This document shows, in pieces, positions 1-5,851 of a DNA stretch of 6,354 nucleotides. Numbering within the stretch: position 1 is the first letter of the stretch; each line of letters begins with the position of its first letter. The stretch is taken from the NCBI GenBank assembly GCA_020201235.1, contig JAIVHD010000120.1, forward strand, positions 1-6,354, read 5' to 3'. This DNA comes from Lysobacteraceae bacterium (lineage in GTDB: Bacteria > Pseudomonadota > Gammaproteobacteria > Xanthomonadales > Wenzhouxiangellaceae). The notes under the pieces were generated by a model. It did not search any database. It saw nothing but the letters and a program-made list of their open reading frames with translations, and was not told the origin of the DNA. A program made the position numbers and the translations under genes.

Positions 1-353
1 GCTGCGGCACTGCCGCCGGGAAGGATAAAGTCTTTCAACGGCGGCAGATCGGCGTTGAGACGGTCCAGTTCTTTTTCGAGCCGTTTGGTATGCCGGTCGC
101 CGATGATCGAGGTGCCCGGAATACACAACTCGCCGCCGAGATCGAACAGGTCGTGCTGCACATCCAGCAGGATCGACGCAATCGGGTCGTTGTCGAGTGT
201 CGTGATCACGACCCCAATCGCGCTGTTGAATTCATCGACCGTCCCGTAGGCTTCGACCCGCAGGCTGTCTTTCTGGATGCGCGAGCCGTCTCCAAGACCG
301 GTCGTGCCGTCGTCGCCGGTCCGCGTGTAGATTTTTGAAAGGCGGTTGCCCAT
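1..353 (-). CDS. pduO: PduO-type corrinoid (cob(I)alamin) adenosyltransferase, N-terminal part, cut by left edge
   Basis: Transfers the 5'-deoxyadenosyl group of ATP to Co(I) corrinoids, making adenosylcobalamin in the cytoplasm (PduO/MMAB family). The minus strand reads open from an ATG at 353 to the left edge, giving 117 residues of a protein usually about 180-200 long. It starts MGNRLSKIYTRTGDDGTTGL, the family's N-terminal ATP-binding signature (KIYTRTGDxGxTGL), at residues 7-20. Next come RVEAYGTVDEFNSAIG (about 33-48), the family's RVxAYGxVDELNxxIG block, then LLDVQHDLFDLGGELC and, at the edge, FILPGGSAAA, matching FILPGG(S/T). The C-terminal helices with the second Arg-rich ATP-binding block lie outside the window. 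AGGA six bases upstream of the ATG supports the start. It follows the hrpA C-terminal piece on the same strand after a 116-base gap. The family call is firm; whether it serves salvage, de novo B12 synthesis or a mutase cannot be told here. Confidence -1.
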   Translation of the reverse strand, partial: MGNRLSKIYTRTGDDGTTGLGDGSRIQKDSLRVEAYGTVDEFNSAIGVVITTLDNDPIASILLDVQHDLFDLGGELCIPGTSIIGDRHTKRLEKELDRLNADLPPLKDFILPGGSAA

Positions 354-380
354 GAAATGTCCTGAAGGATGCGGCCTCAG

Positions 381-386
381 ATTGTA
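381..386 (-). promoter_or_regulatory. Candidate -10 box (TACAAT) upstream of the adenosyltransferase gene
   Basis: On the minus strand TACAAT lies 27 bases before the ATG at 353, which would leave a leader of about 20 bases containing the AGGA ribosome-binding site. It matches TATAAT in five of six positions, but no good -35 box lies 16-18 bases upstream. The rest of the 354-469 gap is GC-rich and shows no clear terminator for the upstream hrpA piece, so read-through is also possible. Weak support. Confidence -1.
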
Positions 387-469
387 GCGGAGGTTTGATT
401 CCGGGCGGGGTCGTGCGCGCGTCCCGTATGCCGTTTCGACCGCCCATTGCGGCCGCCCGCGCCTGGCCG

Positions 470-1438
470 TTACGCGGTCGCCGGTGCCTCGACCGTGTGG
501 CGAGCCTGTTGCAGCCGCTTTTTCGAGACCTTGACGGCGGTGCCGAGTTGCTGGGCAAACACCTGGACCCGGTATTCTTCGATCAGCCAGCGATAGGCAT
601 CGAGTTCGACCGTGTAGCGGCCGTGTCGGGAGAGTTGATCGAGATAGAACTGCCACCACGGCTCGACCTCAGCCTGGCGTTGGACGTCACGCCGGGGATC
701 GAGCTCGAGCGCGTCCAGTCGCAGGTCGATGGCGTCCAGGTAGCGCGGATAGTGAGCCAGCCGCTCGCTTGAAATATCGCTGACAAAATCGGCGTACATC
801 AGATCGTCGAGCTGCGAGGCGATATCGGCCTGGGTCGAAGGCTGGGCCGGGCCAAGCTGGTCCAGCCGCCGCGTGATCCGGTGCCAGGCGAGAAGCGTCC
901 GGTCAAGCGCTTCGAGCGCCTTTTGGCAGCGGTCCACCAGCAGCGGCCGAATCGCATCCTCCAGCCGTTTGAAGGCCCCGGCATCGCGCACCATCCAGGC
1001 ATCGCCGAGCAGGTCCCAGACCACGCGCCGACCGAGCGCGGCCTCGAGCCTTGCGACATCGTCGACGCGCGTCCAGGCCAGCGCTGCGGCGCGCGAAAGG
1101 CGGTGTTTCTTGGCAATGTACTTAAGCTTGTCGGCCACCGCAATCAGCATCAGCCGGTGGACGCCGCCAAGATGCGCGACCCGCGCCTCGTCCTCGTCGT
1201 CGAACAACCGCAGGCCGGCCGCGTTGCCCTGGTCGACCAGCGCTGGCCAGGCGCTATGGCCGGTGCGTGTAACGACTTGTTCGGGTAATTCCAGACCGGC
1301 GAAGCTGCCAATGCCATCGCGCTGCCACTGTTCGGCCTGCCGGGCCATGAAGTCGCGGCGCGCGCGCTCGCCGAGGTCGGCCTGCAGCGCGGCCAGGTCG
1401 CGGCCTTCGTCCAGAATCCGGCCATCCTCGGCGGTCAC
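470..1438 (-). CDS. hrpA: ATP-dependent RNA helicase HrpA, C-terminal piece (second half of DUF3418), out of frame with the helicase core
   Basis: This 322-residue reading frame is the C-terminus of HrpA, not an independent protein. It opens with TAEDGRILDEGRDLAAL, matching the DUF3418 stretch DGRxLxEGRDLxxL. It also contains HSAWPALVDQGNAAGLRLFD (compare AWPALVD...LFD in E. coli HrpA) and ends with YRWLIEEYRVQVFAQQLGT followed by VKVSKKRL, equivalent to RWMIEELRVSYFAQQLGT and PISDKRI near the E. coli C-terminus. The first available start is a GTG at 1438 overlapping the TGA of the upstream piece (GTGA). No Shine-Dalgarno sequence precedes it, and the same frame stays open upstream (VVSADIRVTAEDG), so the GTG is probably not a genuine start. 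By itself the piece has no ATPase motifs. It is most simply the 3' part of a broken hrpA gene; translational coupling through the overlap is possible but unsupported. Confidence -1.
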   Translation of the reverse strand: MTAEDGRILDEGRDLAALQADLGERARRDFMARQAEQWQRDGIGSFAGLELPEQVVTRTGHSAWPALVDQGNAAGLRLFDDEDEARVAHLGGVHRLMLIAVADKLKYIAKKHRLSRAAALAWTRVDDVARLEAALGRRVVWDLLGDAWMVRDAGAFKRLEDAIRPLLVDRCQKALEALDRTLLAWHRITRRLDQLGPAQPSTQADIASQLDDLMYADFVSDISSERLAHYPRYLDAIDLRLDALELDPRRDVQRQAEVEPWWQFYLDQLSRHGRYTVELDAYRWLIEEYRVQVFAQQLGTAVKVSKKRLQQARHTVEAPATA

Positions 1439-3984
1439 CCGGATGTCAGCCGAAACGACTCGGTGTCTGCGATCAGCCGGTCGGGAAACTCCTCGCCGCT
1501 GGTTTGCGCATCCGGGCGCAATAGTGTGGCGTGGTCGTACAGCAGCTCCTGCTGGCGGTCGGCGGCCAGCGATTCGTACCAGCGAGCAAAGGCCTTGACC
1601 GTGAATATCGTCTCGGGCAGACGCCCGGCGAAGAATTCCACCAGCGTGTCCTCGTCGGCCAGAATGTCGCGCTGCCGACGCTTGTGCTCATGCACGGCAA
1701 GTTCGCGTTTGAGCGCTTCGTTGCGTTTCAGGAAGGCCGCGCGATGGTTCATCTCGGCGCGCACCAGTGCGTGCCGGATGAACATCTCGCGCGCCTCACG
1801 GGGCTCGTGTGGCCCGTAGTGTACCTGGCGTTTTTCGACCAGCGTCAGGCCGAACAACGTGACCCGCTGGTACCCCATCACGCGGCCACCCCGTCGATCC
1901 CAGTGCGGGTCGAACACGCTGGAGCGGATCAGGTGGGTGGCCTGCTGTTCCAGCCAGCCGGGCTGGATGGCGGCGGCCACGCGCGCAAAGGGCCGGCTGG
2001 TTTCGACCAGTTCGGCGGCCATGATCCAGCCCGGGCGCGCGCGCGCCAGCGCCGAGCCTGGAAAGATTCGGAACTTGTGGCCGCGAGCGCCCGAGTATTC
2101 GCCGTCCTCAACGTGCTGGCCGACCTGGGCCAGCAGGCCGGCCAGCAGCGATCGATGGATGGCCTCGGCACGGGCCTCGTCGTCGGGCCTGAGGTTGCCG
2201 GCCTGCCAGCCGGTCTCGCGCGCGACTTCGCGCAACTGGGCGTAGAGCTGGCCCCATTCGTGCAGCCGCATCGGCGAAACAAAGCGCGCGCGCGCCTGCT
2301 TGTCTGCCTGGTTGCGCGATTGTCCGGCGCGGGTCTGCTGCCACCAGCGCCAAAGCGCAAGCATGCCGAGAAAATCCGAGCCGGCCACGCGGAACTCGGC
2401 GTGCGCCTGGTCGGCCGCCTGCTGATGCTCCAGCGGGCGCTCGCGCGGGTCGCTGATGCTCAGGCCGGCGACCAGAATCAGCACCTCGGTCAGCACGCCG
2501 CGTTGTTCGGCCTCAATCAGCATGCGCCCCTGGCGTGCATCGACCGGGATTGTGGCTAGCGTTCGGCCGAGCGCAGTCAGGCGTCGCTCGGCGTCCACGG
2601 CCTGCAGCTCGCCGAGCGTATTCCAGGCCTCGTTGATCAAGCGCGCCGGCGGCGGCTCGATAAACGGAAAATCGGCCGGGTCGCCCAGCCCCAGCGCCAG
2701 CATTTCCAGAACCACGCCGACCAGGCCCGAGCGATGGATTTCCGGCTCGGTGAATTCGGGTCTGGAGTCAAATTCGGCCTCGTTGAAAAGCCGGATGCAG
2801 GTGCCGGGGCCAACACGGCCGCAGCGTCCGGCGCGCTGATTGCTGGCGGCCTGAGAGACCGGCTCGACCGGCAGGCGCAAGACCTTCGAATGGGTCGCGT
2901 AGCGCGAAATGCGGGCCAGGCCGGAATCGATCACGAAGCGGATGCCCGGCACGGTCAGCGAGGTTTCGGCGACGTTGGTTGCCAGCACAATGCGCCGCCC
3001 GCGGCCGGGCGAGAAGATCGCGTCCTGGCTGGCCGCCGGCAGCCGCGCGTACAGCGGCAGCACCTCGGTGTGCGCCAGCGCGGATTTTTTTAACACCCGC
3101 GAGACTTGAAAGATCTCGCGCTCGCCGGGCAGAAATACCAGGATATCGCCACGCGCATCGATGCGCGTGGCGCGCGCAACCGCGCGCTGAACCTGACGGG
3201 CCAGATCCTCGCTGTCATCCGGCACCTGGTATTCGACCGCAACCGGATAACCGCGGCCCTCGACTTTGATCACCGGCGCGTCGTCGAAGAAGCGCGAAAA
3301 GCGACCGGTATCGATGGTTGCCGAGGTGATGATCACCTTCAAATCCGGCCGCTTTGCCAGCAGTTGTTTCAGGTAGCCGAGCAGGAAGTCAATGTTCAGA
3401 CTGCGCTCGTGGGCCTCGTCGATGATCAGCGTGTCATAGCGATTCAGCCGACGGTCGGAATGAATCTCGGCCAGCACAATGCCGTCGGTCATGAACTTGA
3501 TGTAACTGTCATCCGATACGCGCTCGTTGAACCGCACCTGGAAGCCGACGTGCTCGCCCAGCGGTGAATTCATCTCCTCAGCCACCCGCCGCGCGACGCT
3601 GCGGGCCGCGATCCGTCGCGGCTGGGTGCAGCCGATCAGGCCGCGCACGCCGCGCCCGGCTTCCAGCGCCATTTTCGGCAGCTGGGTCGACTTGCCCGAG
3701 CCGGTCTCGCCGGCCACGATCACGACCTGATGGTCGCGGATGGCCTCGACGATATCCTCGTGCCGGGCTGAAATCGGCAGGTCCGGGTCGCAGGTCACAG
3801 CGGGCCGGTCGCGCAGCCGCTGCTGCACCCGGTCGGCAGAGGCTGCGATGCGTTGTTCGAAGCTTGCCACCGCCGCGCTTATATCGCCATCCGAGCGCTT
3901 GAGCAGCCGCCGCCGCTGGCCGATCAAACGGCCAACATCGCGCTGCATCAATTCATCGGGCTTGATGGGACTGGGTTCGGTCAT
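1435..3984 (-). CDS. hrpA: ATP-dependent RNA helicase HrpA, N-terminal piece with the complete DEAH helicase core, truncated in DUF3418
   Basis: HrpA is a cytoplasmic DEAH/RHA helicase, linked in E. coli to mRNA processing and rescue of stalled ribosomes. The start used is the ATG at 3984 (MTEPSPIKPDELMQRDVGRL). The frame stays open another 122 codons upstream, but that stretch is antisense to the PIN ORF and unlike HrpA. All helicase motifs are present: GETGSGKS (residues 92-99), TQPRR (120-124), DEAH (189-192), SAT (221-223), TNVAETSLTVPGI (336-348) and QRAGRCGR (383-390). Winged-helix/ratchet (HA2) and OB-fold regions follow, for example DGEYSGARGHKFRIFPGS and VHYGPHEPREAREMFIRHAL. It ends GEEFPDRLIADTESFRLTSG and a TGA, just inside DUF3418. 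E. coli HrpA has 1300 residues; the two pieces here total about 1170, so roughly 110-130 are missing at the break. The core could still bind ATP, but the C-terminal region is lost from this polypeptide. Confidence -1.
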   Translation of the reverse strand: MTEPSPIKPDELMQRDVGRLIGQRRRLLKRSDGDISAAVASFEQRIAASADRVQQRLRDRPAVTCDPDLPISARHEDIVEAIRDHQVVIVAGETGSGKSTQLPKMALEAGRGVRGLIGCTQPRRIAARSVARRVAEEMNSPLGEHVGFQVRFNERVSDDSYIKFMTDGIVLAEIHSDRRLNRYDTLIIDEAHERSLNIDFLLGYLKQLLAKRPDLKVIITSATIDTGRFSRFFDDAPVIKVEGRGYPVAVEYQVPDDSEDLARQVQRAVARATRIDARGDILVFLPGEREIFQVSRVLKKSALAHTEVLPLYARLPAASQDAIFSPGRGRRIVLATNVAETSLTVPGIRFVIDSGLARISRYATHSKVLRLPVEPVSQAASNQRAGRCGRVGPGTCIRLFNEAEFDSRPEFTEPEIHRSGLVGVVLEMLALGLGDPADFPFIEPPPARLINEAWNTLGELQAVDAERRLTALGRTLATIPVDARQGRMLIEAEQRGVLTEVLILVAGLSISDPRERPLEHQQAADQAHAEFRVAGSDFLGMLALWRWWQQTRAGQSRNQADKQARARFVSPMRLHEWGQLYAQLREVARETGWQAGNLRPDDEARAEAIHRSLLAGLLAQVGQHVEDGEYSGARGHKFRIFPGSALARARPGWIMAAELVETSRPFARVAAAIQPGWLEQQATHLIRSSVFDPHWDRRGGRVMGYQRVTLFGLTLVEKRQVHYGPHEPREAREMFIRHALVRAEMNHRAAFLKRNEALKRELAVHEHKRRQRDILADEDTLVEFFAGRLPETIFTVKAFARWYESLAADRQQELLYDHATLLRPDAQTSGEEFPDRLIADTESFRLTSG
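3147..3172. repeat. 26-bp perfect palindrome inside hrpA
   Basis: The half CGCCACGCGCATC (3147-3159) is followed directly by its exact reverse complement GATGCGCGTGGCG (3160-3172), with no spacer. It lies in coding sequence for hrpA residues about 271-280 (RATRIDARGD), just before the conserved GDILVFLPGE block. It may be chance in GC-rich coding DNA, a protein-binding site or a hairpin-forming sequence. No function is assigned. Confidence -1.
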
Positions 3985-4048
3985 CGAGCGCGTATTTTCG
4001 CAGAGTGGTCGTGCAAATGGCGTTGTCCTGATTTGGGGATGAGCCCGC

Positions 4049-4456
4049 ATGTTGCACAAACAGTACAAGCCCTCGCTACGGTTCCCGGATGCGCGGGTCG
4101 TGACTAGGCTGCTGGCACAGCCGGCGGGCAGTCTGTATGCCTCGGAACTGACCCGTTTCGAACTGCGCCGAAGTGCGTTTCTGCGCGATGACCCGGAGCC
4201 GCTGTGGTCGCGAATCCGCGAGTTCATCCTGCCGCTGGTGCACTGGCTGCCGCTCGACCAGGCAATCAGCCTGCGCGCGGGCGAACTCTCGGCCAGGCTG
4301 CGACTCCAGGGACGTGAAATCGGCGTGGTCGACACCTTGCTGGCCGCCACTGCCCAGGCGCGCGGCCGTCGTTATTCAACAGCCGGGCGGGTACGCTTTC
4401 GGTGCGTTCGATCGCTAAACGCCGCAGCCACGGCACCTGGTGACGGCGGGTTGTGA
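4049..4456 (+). CDS. VapC-like PIN-domain protein, probably a degraded toxin remnant
   Basis: This is a 135-residue ORF, the only recognisable gene on the plus strand. PIN-domain toxins (VapC) are Mg2+-dependent RNases with three or four acidic catalytic residues. The middle fits the family: ARVVTRLLAQPAGSLYASEL, then TRFELRRS with the second acidic residue at E38, and REIGVVDTLLAATAQARG with the third at D95 (family pattern GxxDxLLAAxAxxxG). The usual start with its invariant Asp (LDTN/LDTS) is missing; the ORF instead begins MLHKQYKPSLRFPDARVV, as if a few codons were lost near its start. After residue 108 the sequence (YSTAGRVRFRCVRSLNAAA) lacks the usual (V)TxNxxDF motif with the last acidic residue. 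Only 64 bases separate it from the divergent hrpA start, so no antitoxin lies upstream. GGGGA about ten bases before the ATG could serve as a ribosome-binding site. Likely inactive. Family confidence is moderate, as it rests on the central block alone. Confidence -1.
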   Translation: MLHKQYKPSLRFPDARVVTRLLAQPAGSLYASELTRFELRRSAFLRDDPEPLWSRIREFILPLVHWLPLDQAISLRAGELSARLRLQGREIGVVDTLLAATAQARGRRYSTAGRVRFRCVRSLNAAATAPGDGGL

Positions 4457-4976
4457 ATAAGTCGGACTTAGCCCGGGTGAGAAGGCTTCCGGCACGCGCG
4501 GTCGGAACACACCCGGTCGGCCGGATCTCGCGACCGCTCGCCACGGCACGCGGTGAATCATCCGGGCTAAAAATCACCGAAGCACTGGCCCGATCAGGCG
4601 CTGGCCGTGGTCGGTCATCAGCCAGCAAAGCACCGCGAGATTGAGTATCACCGTGATCCAGAAGACGAACCGGAACCCGGCCTTGCGCGACTTGTGCCGG
4701 CAGAAATGCGAAAAACAGATAGAAGTGGGGCATGCGATTTTCTCGAGACGGCCTGGCCCGGTGCCGATCGGCGACGAATCGCACGCTGTGCGCCTGTGGA
4801 CGGCCCTTGTCATCTTTTACCAGATCGTAGGTGATCAGATCGCCCTCGACCGGACGGCGGTTCCGATTCGCGACTCTGGAAATGTGAACAAACGCCCGAT
4901 CACCACCATCATGCGGGTGTACAAACCCGAATCCCTGCTTATCGCGCCATTCCGAAATCCTGCCTTGCTGCCGCAT
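4266..4976 (-). CDS. Cold-shock-domain protein (N-terminal part of a CSD-DUF1294 protein) with an out-of-frame tail
   Basis: Residues 1-68 are a cold-shock (OB-fold) RNA/ssDNA-binding domain: MRQQGRISEWRDKQGFGFV with the RNP1-like QGFGFV at 14-19, and the RNP2-like AFVHIS at 28-33. RRPVEGDLITYDLVKDDKGR (40-59) is typical of the CSD-DUF1294 family. After a basic linker a hydrophobic stretch begins (MPHFYLFFAFL, about 82-92), as expected at the start of the DUF1294 membrane region. The frame is then lost near 4700, and the remaining 144 or so codons are Arg/Pro-rich sequence read antisense through the inverted repeat and the PIN ORF, with no family resemblance. The start at 4976 is chosen because GAGGTG sits three bases upstream and the domain begins there; the frame extends to an ATG at 5048, but that extension overlaps the upstream terminator. 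The cold-shock domain call is firm; the listed end is only the first in-frame stop. Confidence -1.
   Translation of the reverse strand: MRQQGRISEWRDKQGFGFVHPHDGGDRAFVHISRVANRNRRPVEGDLITYDLVKDDKGRPQAHSVRFVADRHRARPSRENRMPHFYLFFAFLPAQVAQGRVPVRLLDHGDTQSRGALLADDRPRPAPDRASASVIFSPDDSPRAVASGREIRPTGCVPTARAGSLLTRAKSDLFTTRRHQVPWLRRLAIERTESVPARLLNNDGRAPGQWRPARCRPRRFHVPGVAAWPRVRPRAG
4468..4570. repeat. MITE/REP-like inverted-repeat element, 103 bp with 13-bp terminal arms
   Basis: TTAGCCCGGGTGA (4468-4480) and TCATCCGGGCTAA (4558-4570) are inverted copies of each other with one G-T mismatch, enclosing 77 bases. Inside is a second inverted pair, GCGGTCG (4498-4504) and CGACCGC (4531-4537), and a direct repeat GGCACGCG (4491-4498 and 4546-4553). 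It fills almost all of the gap between the convergent PIN ORF and DUF1294 fragment. TAGCCCGGATG-type arms are common in intergenic palindromic repeats of proteobacteria. Flanking direct repeats are not evident beyond the TTA/TAA ends. It could be a small non-autonomous mobile element, a REP-type repeat or a structure acting as a two-way terminator. Only one copy is visible, so repeat status is inferred. Confidence -1.
4574..4699 (-). pseudogene. C-terminal DUF1294 fragment detached from the cold-shock domain by deletion and frame change
   Basis: In a different minus-strand frame from the cold-shock domain, 41 codons read RHKSRKAGFRFVFWITVILN and continue LAVLCWLMTDHGQRLIGPVLR to a TGA at 4574-4576. 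The RHKSRKxxFxxVFWxTVxLN block followed by a hydrophobic segment is the C-terminal hallmark of DUF1294 membrane proteins. The DUF1294 middle normally preceding it (YxxDKxAAxxGxxRxPExxLHxLxLxGGWPGAL) is absent from the window. The join lies at about 4697-4703, where the upstream frame reads FFAFL and this frame begins RHKSRK. From recalled family lengths, roughly 60-100 residues are missing. No start codon or ribosome-binding site of its own is apparent, so it is scored as the 3' end of a broken gene. Confidence -1.
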
Positions 4977-4979
4977 GCC

Positions 4980-4985
4980 CACCTC
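4980..4985 (-). promoter_or_regulatory. Ribosome-binding site deciding the start of the cold-shock-domain gene
   Basis: GAGGTG on the minus strand lies three bases before the ATG at 4976. It fits MRQQGRIS as the true N-terminus rather than the in-frame ATGs at 4991 or 5048. Confidence -1.
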
Positions 4986-5034
4986 AAGCATCGTGCCGAT
5001 TCTTGCCCCTGTGCACAAACACCCGGCCCAAGAG

Positions 5035-5064
5035 AAAAAACCCGGCATGCGAATGCCGGGTTTT
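5035..5064 (-). terminator. Rho-independent terminator after the exported-protein gene
   Basis: CCCGGCAT (5041-5048) pairs perfectly with ATGCCGGG (5053-5060) around a four-base loop, and the flanking A and T runs extend the stem by four A-T pairs. On the minus strand the hairpin is followed by a run of six T (5040 down to 5035), so it best terminates transcription from the gene at 5119-5814. Four T on the plus side make it potentially bidirectional. It isolates the cold-shock gene from the gene upstream. Confidence -1.
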
Positions 5065-5082
5065 CCGATCCGTTAGCCGGTG

Positions 5083-5100
5083 GCACGCCGATTGGCGTGC
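5083..5100. other. Small hairpin in the 3' untranslated region of the exported-protein gene
   Basis: GCACGCC (5083-5089) and GGCGTGC (5094-5100) form a perfect 7-bp stem with loop GATT. It lies between the stop codon of the minus-strand gene (5119) and the main terminator (5035-5064). It has no T-run of its own, so it is more likely a 3' stabilising structure or chance than a second terminator. Confidence -1.
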
Positions 5101-5118
5101 TCGGCAACAGGCCGTGCT

Positions 5119-5814
5119 TCAGGTGGCGCGGCGACGGATGGCAACCACGGCCAGCGTGGCTAGCAACAGCAACAGGCCGATCATGCCAAGCATGCTCAGC
5201 GCCGGTACCGGTGTGGATTCCGGCACGGGCGGCGGTGTCGGACCTGCCGGACCAAACTCGACGGTTTCGCCGGCGTTCAGTCCGCCGACCGTCAACTCGT
5301 AGTTTCCGCCGCCGATACCGGCCGGCGAGAACAGACTGACGACCAGAAAATAGGTCGTATCAGGTGCCAGAACGATGCCTTCGGAGCCGTCGAAGCCGCT
5401 GAGCAGGCCGCCGGCATCGTCGTTGTATGCGACCAGGTTCTGATCGGCGTTGGCCGGGTCGAACGGGTCGCAGTACAAGCTTAAAACGGTATCCGAGATA
5501 TCGGTGCCCGGGTTGGCGAGGCTTGCGACAAGCGTGGCACCGGTTGGGCTGTTGATGGCGATCGACGCGTATTCGACGCCGACGCCGATACCGGAAAAGT
5601 CACTGGTGGCCGTGCAGTCGATTTGCACATCGCCGGTGAAGATTCGGTCGTAAACCGGGCCGCCGACGAGGCTGCCGGTTGTGCTTGCAGCACCGGCGAG
5701 CACGTCCTGGATGACGGTCATGTCTTTTGGTGTTTGACCGGCTTTTTCCTGGGCGAGACCCGGCGTGGAAAAAAACGCTACGGCCAAAAGCAATATCGCG
5801 ATTCTGGTCTTCAT
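5119..5814 (-). CDS. Exported protein with PPC-like beta-sandwich and IPTL-CTERM-like C-terminal sorting tail
   Basis: The 231-residue product looks secreted and possibly anchored. MKTRIAILLLAVAFFSTPGLA (residues 1-21) is a signal peptide with probable cleavage before Q22. Residues about 62-178 are rich in Gly, Asp, Thr and Ser with alternating beta pattern; DTVLSLYCDPFD, NLVAYNDDAGGLLSGFD, LAPDTTYFLVVSLF and GGNYELTVGG resemble bacterial pre-peptidase C-terminal (PPC) beta-sandwich domains. C67 and C115 could form a disulfide. A proline-rich linker (193-204, TPPPVPESTPVP) leads to VPALSMLGMIGLLLLLATLA and a terminal IRRRAT. This has the layout of IPTLxxWG-CTERM signals (short motif, membrane helix, Arg cluster), but with VPALSMLG replacing the motif and no Trp. 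The start is supported by GAGGG about eight bases before the ATG. A candidate promoter lies upstream and a terminator downstream, so it is probably monocistronic. No specific function or enzymatic motif recognised. Confidence -1.
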   Translation of the reverse strand: MKTRIAILLLAVAFFSTPGLAQEKAGQTPKDMTVIQDVLAGAASTTGSLVGGPVYDRIFTGDVQIDCTATSDFSGIGVGVEYASIAINSPTGATLVASLANPGTDISDTVLSLYCDPFDPANADQNLVAYNDDAGGLLSGFDGSEGIVLAPDTTYFLVVSLFSPAGIGGGNYELTVGGLNAGETVEFGPAGPTPPPVPESTPVPALSMLGMIGLLLLLATLAVVAIRRRAT

Positions 5815-5851
5815 TGATTTACCCTCTGTGTTGTTGGATGATCCCGCTTGA

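Noticed and set aside
1435..1450. Programmed ribosomal frameshift in hrpA
   Set aside because: There is no slippery heptamer, and more than 100 conserved residues are missing at the join, which a one-base slip cannot explain.
2033..2046. Alternating GC run (GCGCGCGCGCGC) as a Z-DNA or repeat signal
   Set aside because: It encodes conserved Ala/Arg residues of HrpA (LARARPGW region) and is ordinary at this base composition.
1531..2559. A 342-codon plus-strand open frame opposite hrpA, and several others of 100-240 codons there
   Set aside because: They lie antisense to strongly conserved HrpA sequence, have no recognisable domains, and long spurious frames are expected in GC-rich coding DNA.
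3985..4350. 122-codon in-frame upstream extension of hrpA
   Set aside because: It is antisense to the PIN ORF, unlike any HrpA N-terminus, and the family-like N-terminal region begins only after the ATG at 3984.
4976..5048. Longer start for the cold-shock protein at 5048 (MPGFFSWAG...)
   Set aside because: This start would fall inside the terminator hairpin, and the well-placed GAGGTG fits the start at 4976.
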